A DNA stretch of 64,000 nt from Chengkuizengella marina (GTDB taxonomy: Bacteria > Bacillota > Bacilli > Paenibacillales > KCTC-33759), in assembly GCF_009910845.1 (NCBI RefSeq), contig NZ_SIJB01000018.1, positions 113,693-177,692 of the forward strand. The letters are read 5' to 3'. Below are positions 52,574-62,017 of this stretch, in pieces. The notes beneath the pieces are model-generated. The model worked only from the letters and a program-made list of their open reading frames with translations, did no database searches and was not told where the DNA came from. Position 1 is the first letter of the stretch. The number at the start of each line of letters is the position of its first letter. The translations under genes and the position numbers were made by a program.

Positions 52574-53197
52574 TTATTGACCTAATAAAAACGCACGTGC
52601 TGGAGCAGCATCGATACCTTCTAATTTTAAAGGAGCGATTACCATAAAATAAGTCCCTGATGGAACATCTTTAAGACGAAGACCTTCAACTATAATAATT
52701 TTATTTTCAAATAATATTTTATGTGTTTCATGATCAGGTTGGGCACGTTCAATACCTAATCCATCTGTGCCGATCCCTTTCACTTTTAAATCTTTTAAAT
52801 AAGCCGCTCCATCTTCATCTAAATAAATAAAGTTGAAGTCAAATTGTTCTGATAGTGAATTTTTTGTTTTAAATAAGATCCATTCCCCTTCCTGAATTGC
52901 AAAAGGTTCTAAGTCACTTTTTCCAATTTGACCTTCTACGTGTGTTAAATCTAATACACGTGCCGTAGACACTAAATTTTCTAATGGGATGGATTCAATC
53001 GTATCTCCGCTCTCAATCATATGTAACGGAGCATCTAGATGTGTTCCAGTATGTACATTTAAACTTAAAATAGATTCAAAAGCAGATGAGTTTGAAAAGT
53101 CAGATGCTGTTTGAATTTTTGGTTTTTTTTCCTCTTTATTTTTATATACTTGCATTCCTTCATGTATGGTCATAGAAATATCATATATTTTAAACAT
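52574..53197 (-). CDS. Cyclase family protein (kynurenine formamidase-like metal hydrolase)
   Basis: 207 residues. The metal-binding signature HTGTHLDAPLHM (H-x-G-T-H-x-D-x-P-x-H) is complete at residues 49-60, and the C-terminal EGIDAAPARAFLL matches KynB/cyclase proteins. Family members hydrolyse N-formylkynurenine, isatin or related amides with a bound metal. No kynurenine-pathway gene is nearby, so the substrate is open. ATG 53197 follows AGGAGGG. It lies 11 bases after zwf, so the two are probably cotranscribed. Confidence 0.85.
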   Translation of the reverse strand: MFKIYDISMTIHEGMQVYKNKEEKKPKIQTASDFSNSSAFESILSLNVHTGTHLDAPLHMIESGDTIESIPLENLVSTARVLDLTHVEGQIGKSDLEPFAIQEGEWILFKTKNSLSEQFDFNFIYLDEDGAAYLKDLKVKGIGTDGLGIERAQPDHETHKILFENKIIIVEGLRLKDVPSGTYFMVIAPLKLEGIDAAPARAFLLGQ

Positions 53198-53208
53198 AAA
53201 AAACCCTC

Positions 53209-54759
53209 CTATTTTTCACTCTTAACCTGAACCCATGTGACCTCAGCTTCTTCTTGTCCATGGACTGGCCACCATTTAAACCCTTTTTTCTCTAATAGAT
53301 CTTTCATTCCTTTTGGTCCCCATGTTCCCGCTTCATAATGCTGAAGGTCGCTTCCATCTGATGATGACCAAGATTCTGAGATAGAATCAATGTATTTCCA
53401 TGCTGAAGCTACTTCATCCCAACGAGTAAAATAAGTTGAATCTCCGCGAATTGCATCAAATACTAATCTTTCGTAGGCTTCAGGTGTATTTAATCCGACT
53501 TCACAGCTTTGGCAAAAATCCATAGCTACTGGAATAATCATGGATTCTCCACCTGGTTTTTTAGCATTAAATTTAATATAAATTCCTTCCTGAGGATTAA
53601 CACGGAATACTAACAAGTTTGGTTCTAAAGAGTTCGTTTTTGCGAAATACACATTTTCTGGAATATTTTTAAATTCCACGACAACTTCTGTTGCTTTTGC
53701 AGGCAATCTTTTACCTGTTCGTACATAAAAAGGAACACCAGCCCAACGAAAATTATCTACATACAATTCTGCTGCAAAAAAAGTTTCTGTATTTGAGGTT
53801 TTAGAAACAGAATCTTCATCCCGATAGGCTTTCACAATTTTATTATTTAATGTACCTTCAGTATATTGTGCTCTTACTACACTATCCTTTACTTCTTGAG
53901 CATCTTTATAAGATCGAATCGAACGTAATACTTTTACTTTCTCATCTCTTATATCTTCAGACTCCATTCTGCTTGGCGGTTCCATAGCCATCATTGCTAC
54001 CATTTGCAACATATGATTTTGAGCCATATCTCTTAAAGCACCTGAACTCTCATAATACCCACCTCGATCACCTACACCTACTGTTTCACTTAATGTAATT
54101 TGAATATTTGCGATGTACTTATTGTTCCATAATGGTTCAAAAAAAGCATTTGCAAAACGAATAACTTCTATGTTTTGGATCATTTCCTTTCCAAGATAAT
54201 GATCAATTCGATATATTTCTTCCTCTTCAAACACTTCTCTTATCTGTGTATTTAAGTCTTCAGCAGACTTTAAGTCATACCCAAATGGTTTTTCAATCAC
54301 CACTCGATGCCAGCCAGCACTTTGCAGAAGTCCTCCTGAACGTAAGTTGTTAGCGACCTGACCAAATAGTTGAGGTGCTAGGGCTAAATAAAATAATCGA
54401 TTACCTTTGATATTAAATCTTTGCTCTAAAGATTCTGTTAGTTGATTCAAATCATCAAAACCATTTTTATCATTCGTGTTAAGTGACATATATTCAAAGT
54501 GATTTACAAAACTTTTCCAGTTATCATCCTTTGATATATCATATCGTGCAAACTCTTGAATAGAATGATACACATCATTTTGAAATTCTTCTATAGAACG
54601 ATGTCTTCTGGCTAACCCAATCACTGCAAACCTTTCAGACAGCTTACCTTCTCTAAATAAACTATAAATTGCTGGATACAATTTACGTTTTGCCAAATCT
54701 CCAGTAGCTCCAAAAATAAAAAACGTAACACCTGATTGACTAGTTAAATTATTATTCAT
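53209..54759 (-). CDS. zwf: Glucose-6-phosphate 1-dehydrogenase
   Basis: 516 residues. The N-terminal NADP motif is FGATGDLAKRKLYPA, the active-site segment RIDHYLGKEM carries the catalytic His, and EKPFG precedes it. It produces NADPH and 6-phosphogluconolactone at the entry of the oxidative pentose phosphate pathway. Neither gnd nor pgl is in the window. The ATG at 54759 follows AAATGATGATGA without a strong ribosome box. It starts the operon with the cyclase gene. Confidence 0.96.
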   Translation of the reverse strand: MNNNLTSQSGVTFFIFGATGDLAKRKLYPAIYSLFREGKLSERFAVIGLARRHRSIEEFQNDVYHSIQEFARYDISKDDNWKSFVNHFEYMSLNTNDKNGFDDLNQLTESLEQRFNIKGNRLFYLALAPQLFGQVANNLRSGGLLQSAGWHRVVIEKPFGYDLKSAEDLNTQIREVFEEEEIYRIDHYLGKEMIQNIEVIRFANAFFEPLWNNKYIANIQITLSETVGVGDRGGYYESSGALRDMAQNHMLQMVAMMAMEPPSRMESEDIRDEKVKVLRSIRSYKDAQEVKDSVVRAQYTEGTLNNKIVKAYRDEDSVSKTSNTETFFAAELYVDNFRWAGVPFYVRTGKRLPAKATEVVVEFKNIPENVYFAKTNSLEPNLLVFRVNPQEGIYIKFNAKKPGGESMIIPVAMDFCQSCEVGLNTPEAYERLVFDAIRGDSTYFTRWDEVASAWKYIDSISESWSSSDGSDLQHYEAGTWGPKGMKDLLEKKGFKWWPVHGQEEAEVTWVQVKSEK

Positions 54760-54954
54760 CTCATCATCATTTCTTTCATCCGTATTTTTCTATGTACCTT
54801 TTAGAAGTGTAGCATAATCAAATTATATGATTCAATATCCCTGTCATGAAATAACACTCAAAATGGGCTTAACTCATCTAGTTATTCGTCTATTCCAAAT
54901 ATTCAACTTCTGAATATGTTAAATATATGGATATTTGTAGGAGGTGAAAAGCCT

Positions 54955-55293
54955 ATGTTTCCTATAAAACTGGATGAGGAAAACATAAGCAAACATATAG
55001 GAAATCCATTATTAGTCCTAACTAATGATGGAAAAGAACATTTTGGAATTCTGAGTCGGATCGACAGCAGGCGTAGACTATATTTTAATGATTTTAATCA
55101 TACCAGTACTTCAAAATTAAAGAAAAGTAGTAAAAAACAAAAAAGAAGCAAAAAAAAGAAAGCCACGACTTTCCATGAAGGAATCGGCTTTTATCCCAAT
55201 GAAGTCGGTTTTACATCAGAATTAGACTTCGGCACAAAATATAAAATTGACCTTTCCGATATTAATTTATTGTTTGATACAAGTTTCTTTTAA
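54955..55293 (+). CDS. Protein of unknown function with a Lys-rich centre
   Basis: 112 residues from ATG 54955 after AGGAGGTGAAAA; an ATG at 54916 is upstream of the box. The N-terminal half (KLDEENISKHIGNPLLVL) is followed by a basic low-complexity stretch SKKQKRSKKKKATT and a C-terminal beta-like segment KYKIDLSDINLLFDTSFF. It resembles small spore-coat or CotO/YuzC-like lysine-rich proteins in composition only. I recognise no family. It is followed by a terminator. Confidence 0.65.
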   Translation: MFPIKLDEENISKHIGNPLLVLTNDGKEHFGILSRIDSRRRLYFNDFNHTSTSKLKKSSKKQKRSKKKKATTFHEGIGFYPNEVGFTSELDFGTKYKIDLSDINLLFDTSFF

Positions 55294-55354
55294 ATTAACA
55301 TAACATGTATCGGTCAGTTCAAACTTTGAGCAAAAGCTTTTATCGGAGCAACAT

Positions 55355-55384
55355 CCCACTTTTATTAAAAGTGGGCTTTTTTTT
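55355..55384 (+). terminator. Terminator after the Lys-rich protein gene
   Basis: CCCACTTTT (55355-55363) pairs with AAAAGTGGG (55367-55375), then C and eight T. Confidence 0.88.
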
Positions 55385-55397
55385 ATTATTGTTATTG

Positions 55398-56045
55398 TTA
55401 CTCAGCTAAACTATGTTTAAAAGCGTAAATCGCTGCTTGAGTTCTATCTTCAACTCCAAGTTTTGCTAATATGTTCGTCACATGAAATTTAACTGTCTTT
55501 ACACCGATATAAAGTTCATCAGCAACATCTTGATTAGATTTACCTTTTGCAATGAGTCTTAATACTTCCATTTCACGTTCGGTCAATTCTTCATGAGGTG
55601 CTTTTTCTACTTGTTGTGTTTTTCTAAAACGGTTCATAATTTTTGATGCAACTTGTGATTCAAGAATAGGATGACCATTCATTGCTGAGCGAATGGCTTG
55701 AGCAATTTCAGTTGCACGAGATGTTTTTAATAAATAACTAAAAGCTCCTGCTTCTATTACAGGGTATACCTTTTCATCATCTAAGTAGCTGGTAAGAACA
55801 ATCACTTTACATTCGGGTTTAAGTTTCAATAATTTTTTTGTAGTTTCTATTCCGTCCATTTCTTCCATCACCAGATCCATCAAAACAACATCAGGATCAT
55901 AATTTTGCGCGAGTCTGATTCCTTCCTCCCCATTACTTGCCTCACCTATGATCTCAATATCTTCTTCTGTACTTAAAACAGCTGAAAGACCAATTCGAAC
56001 CATTTCGTGGTCATCTACAATTAAAACCTTAATTGGAATAGACAT
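55398..56045 (-). CDS. liaR: LiaR-like response regulator (NarL/LuxR type)
   Basis: 215 residues from ATG 56045, behind AAAGGGTGAG. The receiver domain (~5-120) has Asp10/Asp11, the phospho-acceptor Asp57 in VVLMDLVM and Lys near 107. The LuxR-type helix-turn-helix (~148-212) reads [20 protein letters not shown] and [20 protein letters not shown]. It is the last gene of the Lia/Psp operon and overlaps the kinase gene. Best match is LiaR/VraR, which responds to lipid II-cycle damage. A candidate binding site lies upstream of the operon at 60257-60270. Confidence 0.9.
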   Translation of the reverse strand: MSIPIKVLIVDDHEMVRIGLSAVLSTEEDIEIIGEASNGEEGIRLAQNYDPDVVLMDLVMEEMDGIETTKKLLKLKPECKVIVLTSYLDDEKVYPVIEAGAFSYLLKTSRATEIAQAIRSAMNGHPILESQVASKIMNRFRKTQQVEKAPHEELTEREMEVLRLIAKGKSNQDVADELYIGVKTVKFHVTNILAKLGVEDRTQAAIYAFKHSLAE

Positions 56046-57099
56046 CTTGCTCACCCTTTCTTTCGCTTACAACAGGAATACGTATTTCAATTCTTGTTCC
56101 TTTCCCAGGTGCGGTAATAAACTGAATAGATCCACCTATTTCATTAATTCGTTCTTTCATAGAGACAATACCATAAGATGCATGTTTTTGAACATTCATA
56201 TCAAATCCTACACCATTATCTTGAATCATTAAACGAACTATACTACCATTATATGAACACTTAATTTCCATCTCAGATGCTTTAGAATGTCGTAATGTAT
56301 TGGATAACGCTTCTTGTATGATTCTAAAAATATGATCCTCTACACCTTTAGTTAGTTGGAGATTGTCATCCATATCTAACGTAATATGTATAGGAACCTT
56401 AGAGTTCAACTCATGTAACAACTCATGTAATCCTTGTGACAATCTTTTTCCTTCCAAGTGAACAGGGCGTAAATGTAACAATAAAGCTCTCATTTCAGAT
56501 TGAGCTACAGATGCCATTTCTTCTATGAGTGATACTTGCCTTTTTGCTTTTTCAAAATCTATATTTAAAGTCCTTCCTACTGCTGTTGCTGTCATAGAAA
56601 TAGCAAATAACTGTTGACTGACTGCATCATGTAATTCACGAGCTAATCGTTGACGTTCCTCGGTAACAGCAGAAAAACGAGCCTTTTCTGCAAGCTGTGC
56701 ATTATTTGTTGATAATCTTTGCAGTGAGGTGATTTGATCCTCCCACTTTGTTCTAATTTCACTTAATTGATCTGCTAATCTACCTATTTCATCTTCACCT
56801 AATGAAGGAATATCTTTTGGTAAATTACCTTTCTCTAACAGAAGCATTGAATCATGTAAACGATCTAACCTTTTTTTAATTTTATTACTTTGTAAAAAGC
56901 CAAACAACGTCCCAATGACAAGAACAATAACAAAAAGGGTGAGACTATGCTTAACCATTAACCATGGCTCAAAGCGCTTTATATATTCATTAGTTTCTAA
57001 GAAATATATAATGATAAGAAAAATGAGTATAGAAGCAATCATAGATTCACCCATATTCTTCCATATCATATTTGTTAGCTTTTTTTTATAACGTCGCAT
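56029..57099 (-). CDS. liaS: LiaS-like sensor histidine kinase
   Basis: 356 residues. Two membrane helices (~20-33 and 50-68) with a very short outside loop (intramembrane-sensing type), a HAMP domain (~70-125), a HisKA_3 H-box [17 protein letters not shown] (His157) and an HATPase domain ending [11 protein letters not shown]. It pairs with LiaR, whose gene it overlaps by 17 bases. In LiaFSR systems LiaF restrains the kinase until envelope damage. A dispersed repeat block separates it from liaF. Confidence 0.9.
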   Translation of the reverse strand: MRRYKKKLTNMIWKNMGESMIASILIFLIIIYFLETNEYIKRFEPWLMVKHSLTLFVIVLVIGTLFGFLQSNKIKKRLDRLHDSMLLLEKGNLPKDIPSLGEDEIGRLADQLSEIRTKWEDQITSLQRLSTNNAQLAEKARFSAVTEERQRLARELHDAVSQQLFAISMTATAVGRTLNIDFEKAKRQVSLIEEMASVAQSEMRALLLHLRPVHLEGKRLSQGLHELLHELNSKVPIHITLDMDDNLQLTKGVEDHIFRIIQEALSNTLRHSKASEMEIKCSYNGSIVRLMIQDNGVGFDMNVQKHASYGIVSMKERINEIGGSIQFITAPGKGTRIEIRIPVVSERKGEQDVYSN

Positions 57100-57186
57100 A
57101 GTAACTCCCCTCCTTCATAGAACATATACAAAATTTAATTACGTTGACATTACAATTACAATGAAATACGTAAATTTTTGACTTAA

Positions 57187-57283
57187 GTTTCACTCCACTT
57201 TTTGGGATAATTTAATGTTTCGGGCCCCGCAAAAGTATTCGGAATAGTATTCTCAGCAATACGTCACTTTTGTGGGTATCCCC
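57187..57283 (-). repeat. Dispersed imperfect-palindrome repeat between liaF and liaS
   Basis: On the minus strand the block begins right after the liaF stop: CCCACAAAAGTGACG ... ATACTTTTGCGGGG-CCCGAAAC (full unit), then a left half CCCAAAAAGTGGAGTGAAAC. Its full-plus-half layout matches the 2357-2454 locus. Lying inside the operon, its hairpin could affect downstream mRNA levels. Confidence 0.75.
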
Positions 57284-57934
57284 TTAGATGATCTTAATAT
57301 TTACATCTCCTATAATATAAGATATATCAAAGTGGATTTTCACATCAGAAGTAGCATAATTTGGAGAAGTCCATGTAAATTTATTTATGATCCCCGCTTC
57401 TTTTTCCCAGTTTAAACTAATCTCTCCTATAGTAATTGTTGATTCAATCGTAACACCAATATGATCAGGGACAATAATGTCAATATCACCGACGATACCT
57501 TGTAAAACAATTTTAGTTTCTTTTTCCTCTATAAGTGCATGTGATACATCCATTTGGATTTCTCCAACAATGGAACGAATCATCATATTTTTCAGGGTCC
57601 ATTGATTCTTTTTCCACTTTATACTTTGTACTATGTTTTGTTTTTGCATAAATGTTTCATCTAATTTCTGCTTATCTGATTTCATATATAAATATCCAAA
57701 AGCAATTAAAACTAAACCAATAACAAACATTACATGATTACTAATCAATATAATAATTCCAATAACAATTAATAAGTATCCTTTATTTTTTTCTCCAATA
57801 CGAACTCGTTTAGTACCAAACCATATCAAAATTAGGGCAGCAACAGTTAAAAAACCAAATAAGTTACCAAACAATAAATATAGTCCAGCAAATATCAAAA
57901 CTAAAGCAGTATTTCGGTTACTCCGCTCCTTCAT
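57284..57934 (-). CDS. liaF: LiaF-like cell-envelope stress membrane protein
   Basis: 216 residues. About four short hydrophobic helices in the first ~85 residues, then a soluble domain with the DUF2154/LiaF pattern SIVGEIQMDVSHALI, GIVGDIDIIVP and NYATSDVKIHFDISYIIGDV. LiaF is an inhibitor of the LiaRS pair in B. subtilis. The ATG at 57934 follows GGGAGGGAG. It lies 178 bases downstream of liaH. Confidence 0.88.
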   Translation of the reverse strand: MKERSNRNTALVLIFAGLYLLFGNLFGFLTVAALILIWFGTKRVRIGEKNKGYLLIVIGIIILISNHVMFVIGLVLIAFGYLYMKSDKQKLDETFMQKQNIVQSIKWKKNQWTLKNMMIRSIVGEIQMDVSHALIEEKETKIVLQGIVGDIDIIVPDHIGVTIESTITIGEISLNWEKEAGIINKFTWTSPNYATSDVKIHFDISYIIGDVNIKII

Positions 57935-58011
57935 AATGTCGCTCCCTCCCTTTCTTTGAGTATGGTTATATCATTACAAATGAGAAATAATTCTAAACGA
58001 TAAGCGATGAA

Positions 58012-58044
58012 AAGCCATAGCGGCAATAACAAACCGTATGGCTT
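58012..58044. other. Hairpin between the LiaH-like and liaF genes
   Basis: AAGCCATA (58012-58019) pairs with TATGGCTT (58037-58044), extendable by CGG/CCG. On the minus strand it is followed by only a short T-rich patch (TTTTC), so it could be a weak terminator or a processing site that lowers liaFSR expression relative to the upstream psp genes. Confidence 0.4.
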
Positions 58045-58112
58045 AATCCTTTAATAGCATAACATAATTGTACAAATTTTGGGTATATGTTTTGATCTAA
58101 ATCTAAATTTGT

Positions 58113-58781
58113 TTATTTTGTTTTTGCAGCTTTATCTTTTAATGCTTTAAATTCTGCATCTAACTTTTCTTTATTTGCAGGATTCATATTTGTAAGAGTA
58201 GTTTTTGATTCCTGATTACTAAACACTTGCGACTCTATTTCTTTTTGTACAATTTTTTCTTCAACTCTTCTAAAACCAGATGCAGCATTACCACGATCAA
58301 TTTGTTGATGATTTGTTAATTGGGCCATTTGTTTCTTTGTATCTGCTAGCTGAGATCTTGAAGCTAACTCATTACGCTTGTTACGCATTTTATAAAATTC
58401 TTCTTTCATTTCATGAAGTTGATCTTTCAATTCTTCTGCTTGAGATTTTGAACTTATATGCATTTGAGTAAGTTCTTCAATTTTTTGATCTAAATGTATT
58501 TTTTGTTCAAGTATTACCTTTACTTCGTCCTCCTGACCATTTTTCAACACCTCTGATGCTTTCATTTCCTTACTTTTACTAGTACCCTTCATTTCATCTA
58601 TTCTTTGTTTTAACATGCGTTCATTTGCTAGCTGCTTAGCTACAGTTACTTCCGCTTTTGCAATTTCTTCTTCCATATCTCTTAAGTATTGATTTAGCAT
58701 CACAATCGGATCCTCAATTTTGTCTAATACCTCGTGTAAAGATGCTTTTGTCATATCTGATATTCTTTTAAAAACTCCCAT
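58113..58781 (-). CDS. liaH: PspA/IM30 family protein (LiaH-like)
   Basis: 222 residues, nearly all predicted coiled coil. The N-terminus [20 protein letters not shown] and [18 protein letters not shown] are the conserved membrane-binding helix and following segment of PspA/IM30. Oligomeric rings stabilise damaged membranes. It overlaps the pspC stop by one base (TAATG). A second PspA paralogue lies two genes upstream. As the downstream copy next to liaFSR, it fits LiaH. Confidence 0.9.
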   Translation of the reverse strand: MGVFKRISDMTKASLHEVLDKIEDPIVMLNQYLRDMEEEIAKAEVTVAKQLANERMLKQRIDEMKGTSKSKEMKASEVLKNGQEDEVKVILEQKIHLDQKIEELTQMHISSKSQAEELKDQLHEMKEEFYKMRNKRNELASRSQLADTKKQMAQLTNHQQIDRGNAASGFRRVEEKIVQKEIESQVFSNQESKTTLTNMNPANKEKLDAEFKALKDKAAKTK

Positions 58782-59170
58782 TATTTTTGTTCCCCTTTCT
58801 CATATTTGGCTAATTTTGATTTTAAATCTTCTATTTCTTGTTGCATTGCTTTTTTCTCAATATCTTTCATCATGTCATCTATTTTAGAACCACTGTCATA
58901 AGTAGTTGTTGATTGAGTTTGAGAATTTTGTTGAACAGTTGATTGATCATAAGCTGTATGTTGATTTTGAAATGAAGATTGCAGTGCAGGTTCCTTCGGG
59001 ATGACTAAACTGATTAAAACATAAAGCAGTATCACTGTGCCTCCCGTAAAAACCGCAGTAATAATTAATATGACTCTCAATAAATTTGCATCCACATTTA
59101 AATACTCAGCTAAACCACCACATAAACCTGTTAGTTTTTTATCCGTCTGCGATCTATATAAGTTTGCCAT
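58781..59170 (-). CDS. PspC domain protein
   Basis: 129 residues from ATG 59170, 8 bases after GGAGGTG. Residues ~1-62 form the PspC domain: [20 protein letters not shown], then VDANLLRV, and a single hydrophobic helix [19 protein letters not shown]. The C-terminal half is Gln/Ser/Thr-rich with a coiled coil near the end. PspC proteins recruit PspA to the membrane and sense stress. Gene order pspA-pspC-liaH is a hybrid of Psp and Lia systems. Confidence 0.88.
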   Translation of the reverse strand: MANLYRSQTDKKLTGLCGGLAEYLNVDANLLRVILIITAVFTGGTVILLYVLISLVIPKEPALQSSFQNQHTAYDQSTVQQNSQTQSTTTYDSGSKIDDMMKDIEKKAMQQEIEDLKSKLAKYEKGEQK

Positions 59171-59177
59171 CACCAAT

Positions 59178-59846
59178 TCACCTCCTTTGCTCTAATTTTT
59201 TCTTTAATGCTTCAAATTGATTTTCTACTTCTGTTTGTAATTTAGATCCAAGAGATGATCCTGTATTGGAATCAAGTGATCTCACTTCTCTTAAAGCATT
59301 TGTTTGTAATTCCAGTTCAGAAAATTTTCGATCAATTGTTCTTGATTGTTCATAATAATCTTGTTTCTCAATAAAATGATTGACTTGATTTAACTGTTTT
59401 TGCAAACGTATTGATTCTATCTTTGCTGTGTAAAATGCTCTTTTATCAACAAGCTCTTGCACTTCATCTTTTAAGATTTGTATTTGCTCTTCCAGCTCCA
59501 AAATCGTTTGTTTTCCATCTTCGTACAATTTCCTATATTGTTCACTTTTTTCTTCACTTTGCATCTTTTCTAATAATATTAGTTTTGCAAGTTGATCTTC
59601 TCCCGCTTTTAATGCAATCTCTGCTTGGTTTTCTCTTTTTATTCTAGTTGTTTCAGCCTCCATATATTGTTGCTTGACAGAATGTGCATGTGTTAACGTT
59701 TGTTGATATAACTTTTCTAATTGAGATAATTTTGTTTTTTGTGTTTGTAAGTATTTATCAATAAAACGTACAGGATCTTCGGAGTTTTCTATTTTATCAT
59801 TTAAAGTAGCAACGCTAATATCTCTAATTCTTTTTACTAGGCTCAT
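59178..59846 (-). CDS. PspA/IM30 family protein, second paralogue
   Basis: 222 residues, largely coiled coil. The N-terminus SLVKRIRDISVATLNDKIEN and the EDPVRFIDKYLQTQKTKLSQ segment align with the membrane-binding part of PspA, but the sequence differs considerably from the LiaH-like paralogue in the same operon, so the two are old duplicates or were brought together. Start ATG 59846 behind AAAGGGG. Presumed membrane-stabilising role; division of labour with LiaH is unknown. Confidence 0.85.
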   Translation of the reverse strand: MSLVKRIRDISVATLNDKIENSEDPVRFIDKYLQTQKTKLSQLEKLYQQTLTHAHSVKQQYMEAETTRIKRENQAEIALKAGEDQLAKLILLEKMQSEEKSEQYRKLYEDGKQTILELEEQIQILKDEVQELVDKRAFYTAKIESIRLQKQLNQVNHFIEKQDYYEQSRTIDRKFSELELQTNALREVRSLDSNTGSSLGSKLQTEVENQFEALKKKLEQRR

Positions 59847-59860
59847 TTCTTTACCCCTTT

Positions 59861-60160
59861 CTATTCAATCCTTCTCTCTTTTTTAAGTAAATGAACTCCA
59901 AATAAAATGAGTCCCACTGCTAAAATAATTCCAAACAACCCAGCAAATTTGCCTAAAACCATGAATGCTCCAATAATCAATAGTGGCCATCCTATAAATT
60001 TTCCATTTTTAATACCCAAGTAACCAATCCCCAAAACAACGAACGGAATCAAGAAAGAAAATATGTTTTGCCCAAAATTGAAGCCAATTTTTTCAAAGAG
60101 CAGCAATCCCCCAAATAATATTAAAAACAAAGCAAGTAAGTTCTTTTTATTAAATTTCAT
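59861..60160 (-). CDS. LiaI-like/LiaF transmembrane-domain protein
   Basis: 99 residues from ATG 60160 after GGTGGTGAG. Three to four hydrophobic helices with short polar turns (NLLALFLILFGGLLLFEKIG first), in the LiaI/LiaF-TM arrangement. LiaI is a membrane anchor for LiaH in B. subtilis. It is the first gene of the operon, directly downstream of the candidate LiaR box. Extension to 60247 is open but has no ribosome site. Confidence 0.8.
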   Translation of the reverse strand: MKFNKKNLLALFLILFGGLLLFEKIGFNFGQNIFSFLIPFVVLGIGYLGIKNGKFIGWPLLIIGAFMVLGKFAGLFGIILAVGLILFGVHLLKKERRIE

Positions 60161-60203
60161 GTTTCTCACCACCTTCGACTGCTGTTTGTGTATCTTTAAT
60201 ATT

Positions 60204-60270
60204 ATTGTAGGGGATTCCCTTAACTTGCAAAACAGACTCTGGACCATATTTAACCCTAGACCTTAGTCTA
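60204..60270 (-). promoter_or_regulatory. Lia/Psp operon promoter with candidate LiaR box
   Basis: On the minus strand the inverted repeat TAGACTAAGGTCTA (TAGAC-N4-GTCTA, 60270-60257) lies 26 bases upstream of a TTGCAA (60230-60225) and TACAAT (60209-60204) pair spaced 15 bases. The layout matches LiaR/VraR-type activation sites. The promoter is 44 bases before the LiaI-like start. Confidence 0.55.
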
Positions 60271-60429
60271 GTATCGTAACCTACTTAAGCACAGGTCTGC
60301 CTTGAGTTTCAAGTTAATTGGTATAACTTGCTTGTCTAGTTGTCTATGAATCTATGTTAGAATGAAAGCGAGCTCATTAAGGGAATGGTTGATTTTTGTT
60401 GAAAAAACTAACTAGGGGGAAATTTCAAC

Positions 60430-61509
60430 ATGAAATTCAACATGAAGAAAAAAATGATCTCTACGGTATTAGCCGCAGCTTTAGTTCTAAGTATCGCACC
60501 TGTCCAAAACTTAGCTTTTGCAAGTGAAATTCAAACAGCAGAAGTGATATGGGGAGTAAATTTCAGAGAAGCACCTTCAACATCAGGTGAGATTATTAGA
60601 ATGCTTAAAAAAGGTGAGGACGTACAAATCATTTCAAAAGTGAATGATTATTGGTATGAAGTAAAAGATAAAAATGGGAAGGTTGGGTATATAAGTGCAA
60701 ATAAAAAATATACCAAACCAACGAATGAAAGTGGGAATAATAACGAGTTAAACTTGTCTGAAGATACAAATTCAATTGCAGATGCTACTATAGTTAGAGG
60801 TGTATCTTTTAGAACTGGACCTTCAACAAGTTATGATCGAATGCGTTATTTAAAAACTGGGGAAGATGTTACGATTATAGAAAAAGTCAATAAATACTGG
60901 TATAAAGTACTGGATAAAAAAGGACAAGCTGGTTATGTAAGTTCCAGTAAAAAATTTATAAAATTATTGTCTGAAAATAATGAGACAAGTACTCCTCAGA
61001 ATGAAACGGACCCAGATTCTAATTCAAATACGGATACTAATACAGATCAGGGTACTGAAATCAATTCAGATGCTGCAGATCAAATCATCCAAGCAGGAAT
61101 GAAATATTTAGGAACACCATATGAATATGGATCAAATAGAAATAGCACGAAGACATTTGATTGTTCTGACTTTGTGCGAAGAACGTTCATTGATGCATTA
61201 GGTGTTAAATTACCATATGATTCTAGACAACAAGCAGATTATGTACGAGATATTGGGGATACAACAACAAATTGGAAAAATTTACAGCCAGGTGATCTTA
61301 TGTTTTTCATGTCCTATAAAGGTAGCAAGGAAAGCAGTTATAGTGGAATTAATAAATCTAAACAACGTATTACACATGTAGGTATCTATATAGGAGACGG
61401 GAAAATATTACACACTTACTCCAAAGAATCTGGTGGAGTTAAAGTGAATAACATTGAAAATACTCACTGGGAATACCGTTTTGTATTAGGTGGAAGTGCT
61501 ATAAAATAA
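60430..61509 (+). CDS. Secreted cell-wall hydrolase: two SH3 domains and NlpC/P60
   Basis: 359 residues. Signal peptide (residues 1-32, ending AFA), bacterial SH3 domains at ~36-95 (WGVNFREAPST) and ~118-178 (RGVSFRTGPST), a Thr/Asn/Asp-rich linker (182-215), and an NlpC/P60 domain with Cys245 (FDCSDF), His316 (ITHVGIYIGDG) and His328. It cleaves peptide stems of peptidoglycan, usually gamma-D-Glu-DAP. The ATG at 60430 follows AGGGGG. It is divergent from the Lia/Psp operon and may be linked to its stress response. Confidence 0.92.
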   Translation: MKFNMKKKMISTVLAAALVLSIAPVQNLAFASEIQTAEVIWGVNFREAPSTSGEIIRMLKKGEDVQIISKVNDYWYEVKDKNGKVGYISANKKYTKPTNESGNNNELNLSEDTNSIADATIVRGVSFRTGPSTSYDRMRYLKTGEDVTIIEKVNKYWYKVLDKKGQAGYVSSSKKFIKLLSENNETSTPQNETDPDSNSNTDTNTDQGTEINSDAADQIIQAGMKYLGTPYEYGSNRNSTKTFDCSDFVRRTFIDALGVKLPYDSRQQADYVRDIGDTTTNWKNLQPGDLMFFMSYKGSKESSYSGINKSKQRITHVGIYIGDGKILHTYSKESGGVKVNNIENTHWEYRFVLGGSAIK

Positions 61510-61524
61510 TAAATTAAAATTGAT

Positions 61525-61559
61525 AACCGACTGTGTTCTAAGAACACAGTCGGTTTTTT
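61525..61559. terminator. Bidirectional terminator between the NlpC/P60 gene and gerPE
   Basis: AACCGACTGTGTTC (61525-61538) and GAACACAGTCGGTT (61542-61555) form a perfect 14-bp stem; T-run to 61559. Confidence 0.9.
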
Positions 61560-61573
61560 AAAATATAAAAAAA

Positions 61574-62005
61574 TTACGAATTTGACTTTTTATATTGTGT
61601 AGGCATATATGTGTGATCATCTAGATCTTGATCAATAAATTGCCTTATATTGATAACTTTAGATTCAGTATCTACACTGCAATTTGATCCTACTTGCAGG
61701 ATGGAAGAACCACCCAAACCTAGTACTCGGATACTGTCCACATAAATATTTGGATTTTCATTAATAAAGGTTGTTCTTACATCTTCAGTAACTGTTGGCC
61801 TTGGAATCCGTTCTTGAAATAATTCTAGTTGAGCAAAATCTCCTTCACCTGGAAAATAAACAGGGACTTCCCTCTGAACAGCATAAACAAATGACCTAGG
61901 GTTTAATTCTACTGAATCACCTATTTGAAAAACAGCACTTCTAGTAATAGAAATGACTTTTATGTTTTCAACTACGGAAGTTCTTCTATTTGAAGTTATT
62001 TTCAT
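61574..62005 (-). CDS. gerPE: Spore germination protein GerPE
   Basis: 143 residues. GerPE-like features: TSVVENIKVISITRSAVFQI near the N-terminus, a second VDSIRVLGLGGSSILQVGSN block, and a C-terminal TYMPTQYKKS. The GerP proteins are coat components that let germinants reach inner receptors. It is the last gene of the operon here; in Bacillus a gerPF would follow, but a terminator comes instead. Confidence 0.88.
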   Translation of the reverse strand: MKITSNRRTSVVENIKVISITRSAVFQIGDSVELNPRSFVYAVQREVPVYFPGEGDFAQLELFQERIPRPTVTEDVRTTFINENPNIYVDSIRVLGLGGSSILQVGSNCSVDTESKVINIRQFIDQDLDDHTYMPTQYKKSNS

Positions 62006-62017
62006 TTGCTGATCTCC

